This document shows, piece after piece, positions 6,962 through 13,306 of a stretch of DNA of 35,357 bases. Source of the stretch: a virus; IMG/VR virus record IMGVR_UViG_3300009285_000979, positions 1 to 35,357 of that record; one strand, given 5' to 3'. The stretch's first letter is position 1, and every line of letters starts with the position of its first letter. The translations under genes were made by a program, and so were the position numbers. The notes under the pieces are model-generated. The model worked only from the letters and a program-made list of their open reading frames with translations, was not told the DNA's origin and searched no databases.

Positions 6962-7493
6962 CGGCTCGGCGGGTATCATCGCGGGGATGTGGTTCCTCGC
7001 GCCCCGCAAGGTGAAATACGAGTGTGCATACCCGAACGGATTCTTGGAACGGGCGCGGGTGCCCGTGGGCTACGGGCCATACGACCCGGTACTGCATGTA
7101 TGCGCAGGGCGGGTACGTGACTACCCGAACCCGTCCGCAATCGGGATGCCCTTCACGCTCGATCTCGCACCGGAGACGGAACCGGACTTCTTACAGGACG
7201 CGCGGGAACCGTGGCCGGCGATGTACATTCCGTGGCGTCACATCCTTGCCGACCCCGATTACGACGACGCCAACGCGGCCAAGCACACGCCGCCCGTAGA
7301 GGCGCGCCCGCTGCCCGCTACGCTCTTGGAAAGGGCGCAGGAGGCTCTCATCCCCGGTGGCCGGTTCGGGCTACTCTACGGCCCCAGCCCCGTGCGGTAC
7401 GACAAGAAGAAGATGCGCCTGCTCGCCGAGGTCGGGGTCAAGGTTGGTCTGAACGGTGATCTGCGGATGTTCTACGTGTGGGAGAAGATGTGA
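6948..7493 (+). CDS. SAM-methyltransferase-like phage protein, 181 residues
   Basis: The order of blocks follows class I methyltransferase-like phage proteins: ERARVPVGYGP then VLHVCAG (residues 48-54, motif I position), ADPDYDDANA (101-110, where DNA methyltransferases have DPPY), and PGGRFGLLYG (136-145). The second Pro of DPPY is replaced by Asp, so base methylation as in the canonical enzymes is doubtful. It may act on another substrate or bind without catalysis. The start lies inside a duplicated 25-base segment, and the gene is followed by a TGATG overlap. Confidence 0.65.
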   Translation: MPQPDGSAGIIAGMWFLAPRKVKYECAYPNGFLERARVPVGYGPYDPVLHVCAGRVRDYPNPSAIGMPFTLDLAPETEPDFLQDAREPWPAMYIPWRHILADPDYDDANAAKHTPPVEARPLPATLLERAQEALIPGGRFGLLYGPSPVRYDKKKMRLLAEVGVKVGLNGDLRMFYVWEKM

Positions 7494-7828
7494 TGGCTGC
7501 GACAACGGGTATCATTAGTGGTGGAGCTATCTGCGGCCCGGCGCCGGTGATAGTGCTTGCTCGCCGGATGCCCTGTTCGAGCTGCGGGGGCTGCCGGATC
7601 ATACTCAAGGAGTGTTACGAGTGGTACCCGGCGAGCTATACCTGTCTGTACTGTGGCCGTCAATGGTCATCAGACGGCGAGGTCCGTGGCTATTGGCGGA
7701 AGCGCGGGGCACCAGTACGGATAAATGCGGCTATACGGGCCCGGCGCCGGGCGGGACATTACCGCGATGCTGGCATACTGAAAGCGGACTGGCCGCTACC
7801 GGCGAATCTGATCGTGAGGCAGCCGTGA
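7493..7828 (+). CDS. Zinc-ribbon protein, 111 residues
   Basis: The start is in a TGATG overlap with the preceding stop. Cys28-x2-Cys31 (CSSCGGC) and Cys51-x2-Cys54 (CLYCG) form a zinc ribbon. The C-terminal half is strongly basic (YWRKRGAPVRINAAIRARRRAGHYR), consistent with nucleic-acid binding. No match to a named family. Coupled to the next gene by GTGA. Confidence 0.75.
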   Translation: MAATTGIISGGAICGPAPVIVLARRMPCSSCGGCRIILKECYEWYPASYTCLYCGRQWSSDGEVRGYWRKRGAPVRINAAIRARRRAGHYRDAGILKADWPLPANLIVRQP

Positions 7829-7965
7829 CGCCTGACCTCGAACTCGTGACCGACGGCCCGCTCTACCTCGGCCCGTACCTGCGCGAGCGGCGGGCCACGT
7901 TCGACGAGTGGTGGGCGTGGGTCTGCGCGGCGGGCATTGGAATGGAGTGGTTGCGATGGCAATGA
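7825..7965 (+). CDS. Small hypothetical protein, 46 residues
   Basis: GTG start overlapping the previous stop (GTGA), with GAGG nearby; it ends just inside the following gene. Trp-rich C-terminus (DEWWAWVCAAGIGMEWLRW). Too small for a family call. It is supported by the unbroken chain of overlaps on both sides rather than by content. Confidence 0.6.
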   Translation: MTPDLELVTDGPLYLGPYLRERRATFDEWWAWVCAAGIGMEWLRWQ

Positions 7966-8198
7966 ATCAGATCGACATCGAGAACGGTGACGTGCTCGTA
8001 CGGATCACGCCGACGCCTGAGCTCCGGCGCTACGTCTTCCGTATTACGTTGACGCGACTCGCACGTTCGCTTCTCATACCGGAACCCAAATACCCAGACG
8101 CGATATTCGAGATGTACCTTGAGCCGTCCGACTGGCGGGCACTTGTCGCATTGGGCAATAAGGTGCTTGCGACACTGGCCGATAGAGGAGGAGAATGA
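7956..8198 (+). CDS. Hypothetical protein, 80 residues
   Basis: The ATG at 7956 fits GGAG 8 bases upstream; the ATG at 7962 would instead form an ATGA overlap. A beta-rich N-terminal half (GDVLVRITPTPELRRYVFRITLTRLARS) precedes a helical end. The last residues DRGGE and the following start are part of a 33-base repeat shared with the next gene junction. Unrecognised. Confidence 0.68.
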   Translation: MAMNQIDIENGDVLVRITPTPELRRYVFRITLTRLARSLLIPEPKYPDAIFEMYLEPSDWRALVALGNKVLATLADRGGE

Positions 8199-8210
8199 TG
8201 GCGACGACGA
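8178..8210 (+). repeat. 33-base gene-junction repeat (copy 1)
   Basis: Matches 8387..8419 with one mismatch. It contains the last codons of one gene (DRGGE), a GAGGAGGAG ribosome binding site and the ATGATG start plus first codons of the next. Confidence 0.9.
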
Positions 8211-8407
8211 ATGCGCCCGCATACCGCGCTGTCATGTCAAGCGTGTGTCTTTCGTGGCGCTGCCCAATTTGCCGCAAGGAACTGAAAAGCGGACGCGTGA
8301 CTAATGCCGCTGCGTTCGAGGCGTTCGGGGTGCGCACGGATCGACACGAACTGGCATGTCTCACGCAGAGAAAGAAGGCGGAGCGTGCCGATAGAGGAGG
8401 AGAATGA
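8195..8407 (+). CDS. Small zinc-binding protein, 70 residues
   Basis: ATGATG start directly behind GAGGAGGAG. Cys23-x2-Cys26 (CPIC) with His51 and Cys55 (HELAC) make a likely CCHC zinc site. Both ends of the gene are copies of the same 33-base repeat, so the gene looks like a unit inserted between two identical junctions. Function unknown. Confidence 0.72.
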   Translation: MMATTNAPAYRAVMSSVCLSWRCPICRKELKSGRVTNAAAFEAFGVRTDRHELACLTQRKKAERADRGGE

Positions 8408-8419
8408 TGCCGACGACGA
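8387..8419 (+). repeat. 33-base gene-junction repeat (copy 2)
   Basis: Second copy of 8178..8210, at the junction between the 70-residue zinc protein and the Gp37/Gp68-like gene. Confidence 0.9.
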
Positions 8420-9198
8420 TTTCGTGGACCGATGAGACGTGGATGGTAAGTACCGGATGTACGAAGGTCAGTAGCGGATGTAAAAATTGCTTTGCTGAGC
8501 GCCTGTCAGCGACGCGCCTGAAGCACCTATCGCAGTACGCCGAGGCGACAGACGAGCGGGGGCATTGGACGGGGAAGATCACGTTGATCCCCGAGGCGCT
8601 CGATAAGCCGCTGCATTGGAAGAAGCCGCGCATGATCTTCGTGGATAGCATGAGCGATCTGTTCCACGAGGACGTGCCGCTCGACTACCTCAAGCGGGTC
8701 TTCGATACGATGGTGCGGGCGCACTGGCACAGCTTCCACGTCCTCACGAAGCGGGCAGACCGGCTCGCGGCGGTGTGCGGCGAACTACCCTGGCCGGGAA
8801 ACGTCGCCATCGGCGTGACGGTCGAGCGGAGCGACTACCTCTGGCGGATCGACGAATTGCGGAACGTGCCGGCGGCCGTGCGGTTTGTGAGCTTCGAGCC
8901 GCTTATTCAGCCAATTCTATGGGATGCCGTGGATTTGACCGGCATTGAGTGGGCGATATTCGGCGGGGAGAGTGGACCGGATGCGCGACCGGAAGGACCA
9001 GGACATTCAGCATATTCGATGGTCTCGTCGGCCCGATCTTTTATTTTTGTATGCCGCGCGCGCAACGTAAGCCCCTTTGTCAAGCAACTCGGATCAGCCT
9101 GGGCGCACGAGAAGGATGCGAAGAACCGGAAGGGCGAGGATATGTCCGAGTGGCCACTGTCGCTGAGAGTGCGCGAGTGGCCGAGGAGGGTAGCATGA
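8404..9198 (+). CDS. Gp37/Gp68-family phage protein (DUF5131-like)
   Basis: 264 residues. The N-terminus ISWTDETWMVSTGCTKVSSG followed by CKNCFAE places Cys19, Cys26 and Cys29 in the three-Cys arrangement that defines this family and resembles a radical-SAM cluster site. Further family blocks are FVDSMSDLFHEDVP, WHSFHVLTKRADR, GVTVE, RFVSFEPL, GGESGPDARP, FVKQLGSAW and EWPLSLRVREWP. The family is widespread in phages and mobile elements; its reaction is not settled. The 25 residues between ARP and VSPFVKQLG do not look like the family, while the +1 frame there reads KDQDIQHIRW, which does. Small compensating indels have probably scrambled this segment (see findings). Confidence 0.88.
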   Translation: MMPTTISWTDETWMVSTGCTKVSSGCKNCFAERLSATRLKHLSQYAEATDERGHWTGKITLIPEALDKPLHWKKPRMIFVDSMSDLFHEDVPLDYLKRVFDTMVRAHWHSFHVLTKRADRLAAVCGELPWPGNVAIGVTVERSDYLWRIDELRNVPAAVRFVSFEPLIQPILWDAVDLTGIEWAIFGGESGPDARPEGPGHSAYSMVSSARSFIFVCRARNVSPFVKQLGSAWAHEKDAKNRKGEDMSEWPLSLRVREWPRRVA

Positions 9199-9341
9199 AC
9201 CGGACGGGATGGTGGACGCTTGCCGCACTCCTCAGTCTGTCGAAAGAGCGCGGGTGGGTAATCCGGCGCGCGGTGCTCCAGGCGCGATGCCTGCATTTCC
9301 GAACACGGCTTCCGGGACGACCAAGGAGGTTGGTGTGCTGA
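9195..9341 (+). CDS. Small basic protein, 48 residues
   Basis: ATGA overlap with the previous stop and a strong GAGGAGGG ribosome binding site. A short hydrophobic N-terminus (WWTLAALLSL) is followed by an Arg-rich tail (RRAVLQARCLHFRTRLPGRP). It overlaps the next start by 7 bases. Unrecognised. Confidence 0.6.
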   Translation: MNRTGWWTLAALLSLSKERGWVIRRAVLQARCLHFRTRLPGRPRRLVC

Positions 9342-9676
9342 AGAATTTGTGGCGGCGTTTCTGGCTTGTACCCGTGTTCCTCGGCGCTCTCGTAGCACTC
9401 GTGGCTCTCATTGTATTCGTGCTCACGCCGCGCGCATATGAACCGGCGTCGACGCGGCCGCAGGTGCGATCGGATACGACATACTGCCAGTTCCCGCTCC
9501 AAGGCGTCTACCCGCGCGACATCGCGTTCCCCGGTATGGACGCGCAGGGGCTCCCGCGTGTGTGGTACATGCACGTTACGTTGACCGCCGTTTTCGTCGA
9601 CGGAGAGGTCGTACAGGTTCCGCCCCGGACGGTCATGCGTATTACCGCAGCGAGTGATACGACGCACTTGCCGTAA
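9335..9676 (+). CDS. Membrane-anchored protein, 113 residues
   Basis: The GTG at 9335 is chosen because GGAGG lies 5 bases upstream and it overlaps the previous stop. Basic residues (KNLWRRFW) precede one long membrane segment (about 10-31), so the anchor is N-in and the Cys-containing beta-rich domain lies outside the cytoplasm. It is the last gene of the early arm, right before the convergent hairpin. It could alter the host envelope, for example in superinfection exclusion; that is inference. Confidence 0.7.
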   Translation: MLKNLWRRFWLVPVFLGALVALVALIVFVLTPRAYEPASTRPQVRSDTTYCQFPLQGVYPRDIAFPGMDAQGLPRVWYMHVTLTAVFVDGEVVQVPPRTVMRITAASDTTHLP

Positions 9677-9684
9677 GAAGGGGA

Positions 9685-9717
9685 CCCCGCCGCGCGAAGG
9701 AGGCAAACGCGGCGGGG
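9685..9717. terminator. Convergent bidirectional hairpin terminator
   Basis: CCCCGCCGCG (9685-9694) and CGCGGCGGGG (9708-9717) form a perfect 10-base-pair G+C stem with a 13-base loop. It lies exactly between the last plus-strand gene (stop 9676) and the last minus-strand gene (stop 9757). No U-tract on either side. Confidence 0.75.
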
Positions 9718-9756
9718 CGAACCCGTGGCGCGGGAGGAGAACCGCACCGCGGGGAA

Positions 9757-10281
9757 TTATGCTGTGCCCTTTAGTTTCTCGAGCGTTCGCAATCCCGCAT
9801 ATCCGAGGAACGTCCCGATAACCGTGACCCAGAACATCATCGGATATACCGGCACTTGCGGCGTGCCGCTCAGGAACAGGGATAGCGTCGGGACGATGAC
9901 GAAGCCATGAGCGACGGACACGACGAGTACCCACGGCATAGCTGGTCGTGATCGCCGAACGAACCAATCCGTAGATGACGAGAGCTTGCCTTCGAGCTCG
10001 TGCATATTCGCCATATCGGAGGCTTCCCGCTGTTCGCCCTCACCGGCCAGACGAGCCAGTTCCGTTTCGTGATCCATTTCGTACTTCCGCAATTCGACGA
10101 GCAGTTCCGGCCGTGCATCTAACGCAGCCGCCACGGCATCCGGCGCCTCAGCATCCGCGCCCGCGATTTTAGCCACCACGGAGCGCACAGCGTCGCCGGC
10201 GAATCCGGGCAGGGGTAGAACCCGTGCCAGGACTTGCGCCCCGCCTAGGGCAACCTTTTTTGCCACGTCTTTCCACGTCAT
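9757..10281 (-). CDS. Holin-like membrane protein (GTA/3TM holin type), 174 residues
   Basis: The start overlaps the previous stop (ATGA), with GGAGGG upstream. An amphipathic helix at the N-terminus (MTWKDVAKKVALGGAQVLARVLP) is followed by a long charged region, then TDWFVRRSRPAMPW and hydrophobic segments at about 115-138 and 146-165. The D-x-F-V-R-R-x-R-P motif ahead of the membrane segments is characteristic of the 3TM holin family of phages and gene transfer agents. Two membrane segments are clear; the third is weak. It forms membrane lesions that release the endolysin. Last gene of the late arm. Confidence 0.75.
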   Translation of the reverse strand: MTWKDVAKKVALGGAQVLARVLPLPGFAGDAVRSVVAKIAGADAEAPDAVAAALDARPELLVELRKYEMDHETELARLAGEGEQREASDMANMHELEGKLSSSTDWFVRRSRPAMPWVLVVSVAHGFVIVPTLSLFLSGTPQVPVYPMMFWVTVIGTFLGYAGLRTLEKLKGTA

Positions 10282-10424
10282 CCTACATCCCTCCTCCGCG
10301 GGCATGAGGGCCGCGGCGTTGTGGGTCGGTCACCTCTGCCTGCAAGCGGGAGCGGACCGCCGTACTTCCAGTTCAGGTAGACGGCCACGGCCGCGAGTAG
10401 AATCAGGCACCCTAACGCAATCAT
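10278..10424 (-). CDS. Small membrane protein of the lysis cassette, 48 residues
   Basis: ATGA overlap with the endolysin-like gene, preceded by AAGGAGA. One membrane segment at residues 2-19 (IALGCLILLAAVAVYLNW), then a Pro- and Arg-rich tail (PTTPRPSCPRRR). Such a layout fits an antiholin or an outer-membrane spanin subunit. The LGC at residues 4-6 is too close to the N-terminus for a normal lipobox. Confidence 0.68.
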   Translation of the reverse strand: MIALGCLILLAAVAVYLNWKYGGPLPLAGRGDRPTTPRPSCPRRRDVG

Positions 10425-11011
10425 GTGATTTCTCCTTCGATGGTTGAGAGTAGTGCCGTGACGGGTTCGCGCTTCCCCCCGTCGATGATCCGCCAGTATC
10501 GCCACGGCTTACCGTTGGCGAGCGGATAGGGCGGGCGGGAGATAAGCTGCGGCGCTGCGGCGAATCGCCGGAACTCGTCGTCCTGTTTGCACGCCGCCGG
10601 CCACGAGACATGTATCCAGTCAACGCCCTTCGCGTGCTCGTATATCAACACGCGGGGCGCAAGGGCGTACCGGCCTTCCACGAGGGCCGCGATCTCGCGG
10701 AACAGGTCGGGGGCCTTCCACGCCGGCGAGTTCACGTCGCACGCCCCGGACGCCTGCGCATTGAGAGAGAGGAGAGTGTGGTCGGAGCCGACGAAGCTCC
10801 CGGCGGCTTGCCAGCCCTGTTCGTCACGCCAGCCCCGGTACTGCCGCGCCTCCGTGTTGACGACGAGCTTCCCGACCTTGCCGACGAGTGGGTTGAGGAA
10901 TAGCTGGAGGGCGACGTGCGACAGGGCTATGTCGGCGTGGCGGTACGGCTCCGAGAGGGCGTCAGCGGTACAGAGCCGTTCCGGGTAGAGGTCGGCAATA
11001 CTGAGCGTCAT
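10421..11011 (-). CDS. Endolysin candidate, divergent M15-like peptidase, 196 residues
   Basis: The C-terminal half carries YEH (Glu125) and DWIHVSWP (His134), the Glu plus His-Val-Ser-Trp ending of M15 zinc peptidases that cut peptidoglycan cross-links. Earlier SDH (His78) and GACDVNS (Asp92) may supply the other zinc ligands. Their spacing is 14, not the usual 7, so the site is unusual or the true ligands differ. The position next to two membrane proteins supports endolysin. No signal peptide, as expected when a holin is used. Confidence 0.6.
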   Translation of the reverse strand: MTLSIADLYPERLCTADALSEPYRHADIALSHVALQLFLNPLVGKVGKLVVNTEARQYRGWRDEQGWQAAGSFVGSDHTLLSLNAQASGACDVNSPAWKAPDLFREIAALVEGRYALAPRVLIYEHAKGVDWIHVSWPAACKQDDEFRRFAAAPQLISRPPYPLANGKPWRYWRIIDGGKREPVTALLSTIEGEIT

Positions 11012-11475
11012 ATTTCCTCCCCGTTCAGATGCGTCTCTAGCCGTCGTCGCACCACTCCTATTTCCCGCCGATCGTCCGTGATCTGCTCCTGTAGATTCTG
11101 GACGCGCCGGTCGACACCCTGCATATCAGTTCTCAGGTTGTCCAGCTTCTCTCCGAGCGGCGCAATAGCCTCCCGGAATCCGCCGTCAAGACGTTGCGCC
11201 ACGGCGTCCGCCATGCTCGTGTGGTTGCGGCGGTCGGACGGTTCCGCCGTCGCTTCCGGGAGTACCCGTACCGGAAGCCGCCGCCCCGTTGACACAATGT
11301 ACACGGCGGCAACGCCGATAGCGGCGGCGGCCAAAAGTACGAAGATGCCGATGTCGGCAACGAATATCTTATGCCGCGGACTGAGGGCGCTCAGAATATC
11401 GCCCGGCTGGGTATAGGCACCCAATCCGATAGCGGCGGTGAGGAACGTCAATATCGCGCTACGTGCGAGTTTCAC
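11008..11475 (-). CDS. Two-membrane-segment protein with coiled-coil tail, 155 residues
   Basis: The GTG start (MKLARSAILTFL) has GGGGAG upstream; longer frames lack this. Hydrophobic segments at about 7-22 and 38-62 are followed by a Pro-rich linker and a heptad-like charged helix at about 115-150. It sits directly upstream of the endolysin-like gene (4-base overlap), so a holin, antiholin or inner-membrane spanin role is likely. With the 3TM-type holin at 9757, the phage has two holin candidates. Confidence 0.65.
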   Translation of the reverse strand: MKLARSAILTFLTAAIGLGAYTQPGDILSALSPRHKIFVADIGIFVLLAAAAIGVAAVYIVSTGRRLPVRVLPEATAEPSDRRNHTSMADAVAQRLDGGFREAIAPLGEKLDNLRTDMQGVDRRVQNLQEQITDDRREIGVVRRRLETHLNGEEI

Positions 11476-11815
11476 AGATACTCCCCTTCTCGTGCATCGA
11501 GCGGTGTCGACGCCCACATGACCGCGTACAGCACTGTTGATCAGGGCGCGTTGCATAGAACGGTCTACTACATACCGCGCAGGTGTGGTCCTTGCCGTTG
11601 GCCTTCTGGTATAGGTACCAACATCGGCGTGAGCAGAATTGCGAGCGGGGCAACGCCGCCTTCGTACACCCCGCGCGTTGGCACCGGCGCGGCCAGACGC
11701 GGGCGGGGTGCGCCGGGTGCATGAACTTGTCGAGCGGATTCGGCAAGACGGCGAGCGTGATGCCGGTCACCGGATCAATGCGGCGCACGAGCCGCGCCTT
11801 CTCCCACGTCGTCAC
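11459..11815 (-). CDS. Double zinc-finger protein, 118 residues
   Basis: GTG start with gagagg upstream. First finger Cys45-x4-Cys50 ... Cys61-x3-Cys65 (FCSRRC), second finger Cys79-x2-Cys82 ... Cys96-x3-Cys100. The FCS/CCT-x-x-C half with a basic helix behind it is the pattern of small phage FCS-like zinc fingers related to HNH and MYM types; no HNH catalytic His triad is seen. It is unusual to find one between surface proteins and lysis genes. It may regulate late expression or act on DNA. Confidence 0.7.
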   Translation of the reverse strand: MTTWEKARLVRRIDPVTGITLAVLPNPLDKFMHPAHPARVWPRRCQRAGCTKAALPRSQFCSRRCWYLYQKANGKDHTCAVCSRPFYATRPDQQCCTRSCGRRHRSMHEKGSICETRT

Positions 11816-11822
11816 GGCTCGA

Positions 11823-12137
11823 CTACCTCTCTTTCGACGAGATAAGCGTCGTCCGACTGATGGGTCCGAGCGTGATTCCGGCCTCGCCGAACACGCGGAA
11901 CTCTGTGCGGATGTCTTCGGCCCGCGTGACGGAGAACCAGTGCGCATTGACCCAACCTGAGTCCCCGCGAACGATAGCCCGGACGCTTCCGACGAGTTTC
12001 ACGTCGGGGGCGAGCCGCCGCCACGTCGCTATCGCCTTCGCTTGATCCGCGTCACGCCACGCGAACTTGACGCTCACCACTTCCGCCGCACTGGCGAACG
12101 ACGCGACACACAGGATCACCAGAAGAAGCTTTGTCAA
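11823..12137 (-). CDS. Exported protein with signal peptide, 104 residues
   Basis: The TTG start at 12137 forms a TTGA overlap with the previous stop and has ccaggga upstream. Any start further out would bury the hydrophobic segment. Residues 1-17 (MTKLLLVILCVASFASA) are a textbook Sec signal with an ASA-AE cleavage site. The mature part, about 87 residues, is a beta-rich domain (VVSVKFAWRDADQ, VKLVGSVRAIVRGDSGWVNAHWF). No lipobox. Fourth apparent signal-peptide protein of the late arm. Confidence 0.68.
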   Translation of the reverse strand: MTKLLLVILCVASFASAAEVVSVKFAWRDADQAKAIATWRRLAPDVKLVGSVRAIVRGDSGWVNAHWFSVTRAEDIRTEFRVFGEAGITLGPISRTTLISSKER

Positions 12138-13303
12138 TTCCCTGGCCCCCCCGCCGTAACCTTCGTGTAGTACCCCGCCCACGCTGGGTCGGTCGCTTCT
12201 ACCGTCCCATCCGTCCCGAACGTCCCGGTATTCCCGCGCCCGGTCTGGTCCGTCACCGATTGCCCGGTGCCGGGCTGCATCGAGTACCAGAGCACGCACC
12301 CCGATAGCGGGACGATCGACAGCCGGTCCTCCGCCACTTCCGCAGCCGACAGAACGCGGTTGTAGACGCGCAGTTGAGCCAGACTGCCGTTGAAGGGCTG
12401 GTATCCGTCGCCACGAGTGCCGACGCGGGCCGGTGTCGTGGCTACTATCGTGCCGGTGAGATCGTCTTCACTTACATTCTCTGTTTCACTACTGCCGTTG
12501 ACATACAGCGCAACCCCAGCTGCGGTCTTACTCCCGTCGTATGTCCATCCGAGATGCTGCCAGAGTGTCGCACTACGTATGTCGGTTGGCCCATCTACCC
12601 TTATGCGATAATCGACGCCGGCGATGTAATTTTGAATCGACATCCCTATACGCCCATTGGACGCACCGAACTCACTCCCCACGCCTACGCCCCAGCCCTT
12701 ACTGTGTGAGTCCGTGTATTTTGTGATAATGTGTCCCGATGTGGCGTTCGTTTGCACCCACGCCGCGACGCTGAATGCGCTGGACGTATCGAATCTCAGG
12801 TCCGCCACGTTGCCGATGAGAATCAGGTCGTTCGTCCCGTCGAACAACGTGCCGTAGAACGGCCGTTTGACCGCGATGTTGAACGTGTTGCCCGCGATGC
12901 TGTTCGCGGCGTTTGCCACCGTGAATGTCGCGCTGTCGGTCGTATCGCCCGGCGCCGTCCCCGCGTGCACGTACGACAGGCTCCCGGCCGTCACCTGCGC
13001 CTGCGTCCACGTCGTCACCGCTACGCCGCCAACCCGGAACTCGCCGTCCGTCGGCCCGCTCGTCACCGTGTACGTGATCGGCGCCGTTCCAGTCGCGTTC
13101 AGATAGCTGTTCGTGATCGTTGCCGTTTGCGCGAACGTGTCCGTCAGCGCTGCGTTCGTGGCAAGGGAGACGGGATCGGCGGCCCCCTCGTTGTCACCGA
13201 CGACCATGCCGATGACGAACGGGGTGACAGGTGGCTGTATCTGTCCGCCCGCAGGAACGCCAAGAACGTAGACGAGGCCGAGGGCCACCGCCAGTCGTTT
13301 CAT
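12134..13303 (-). CDS. Exported cadherin-like and LamG-lectin surface protein, 389 residues
   Basis: AAGGAG precedes the ATG. Residues 1-20 are a hydrophobic signal-like sequence (MKRLAVALGLVYVLGVPAGG). Residues about 45-140 match a CSPG/cadherin-3 type repeat: GEFRVGG, then TWTQAQVTAGSLSYVHAG, DSATFTV. Residues about 150-325 match a LamG/concanavalin fold: FDGTNDLILIG, FSVAAWVQT, WQHLGWTYDGS, ALYVNG, FNGSLAQLRVYNRVLSAAEV. These folds bind carbohydrate or protein on cell surfaces. The gene lies between the tail and lysis genes, so a receptor-binding or adhesion role is likely. The signal peptide is unusual for a virion protein. Confidence 0.78.
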   Translation of the reverse strand: MKRLAVALGLVYVLGVPAGGQIQPPVTPFVIGMVVGDNEGAADPVSLATNAALTDTFAQTATITNSYLNATGTAPITYTVTSGPTDGEFRVGGVAVTTWTQAQVTAGSLSYVHAGTAPGDTTDSATFTVANAANSIAGNTFNIAVKRPFYGTLFDGTNDLILIGNVADLRFDTSSAFSVAAWVQTNATSGHIITKYTDSHSKGWGVGVGSEFGASNGRIGMSIQNYIAGVDYRIRVDGPTDIRSATLWQHLGWTYDGSKTAAGVALYVNGSSETENVSEDDLTGTIVATTPARVGTRGDGYQPFNGSLAQLRVYNRVLSAAEVAEDRLSIVPLSGCVLWYSMQPGTGQSVTDQTGRGNTGTFGTDGTVEATDPAWAGYYTKVTAGGPGN

Positions 13304-13306
13304 AGG

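Noticed and set aside
12131-12137. Minus-strand TTGACA near 12135
   Set aside because: It is the TTGA start/stop overlap of two genes, with no -10 at a suitable distance.
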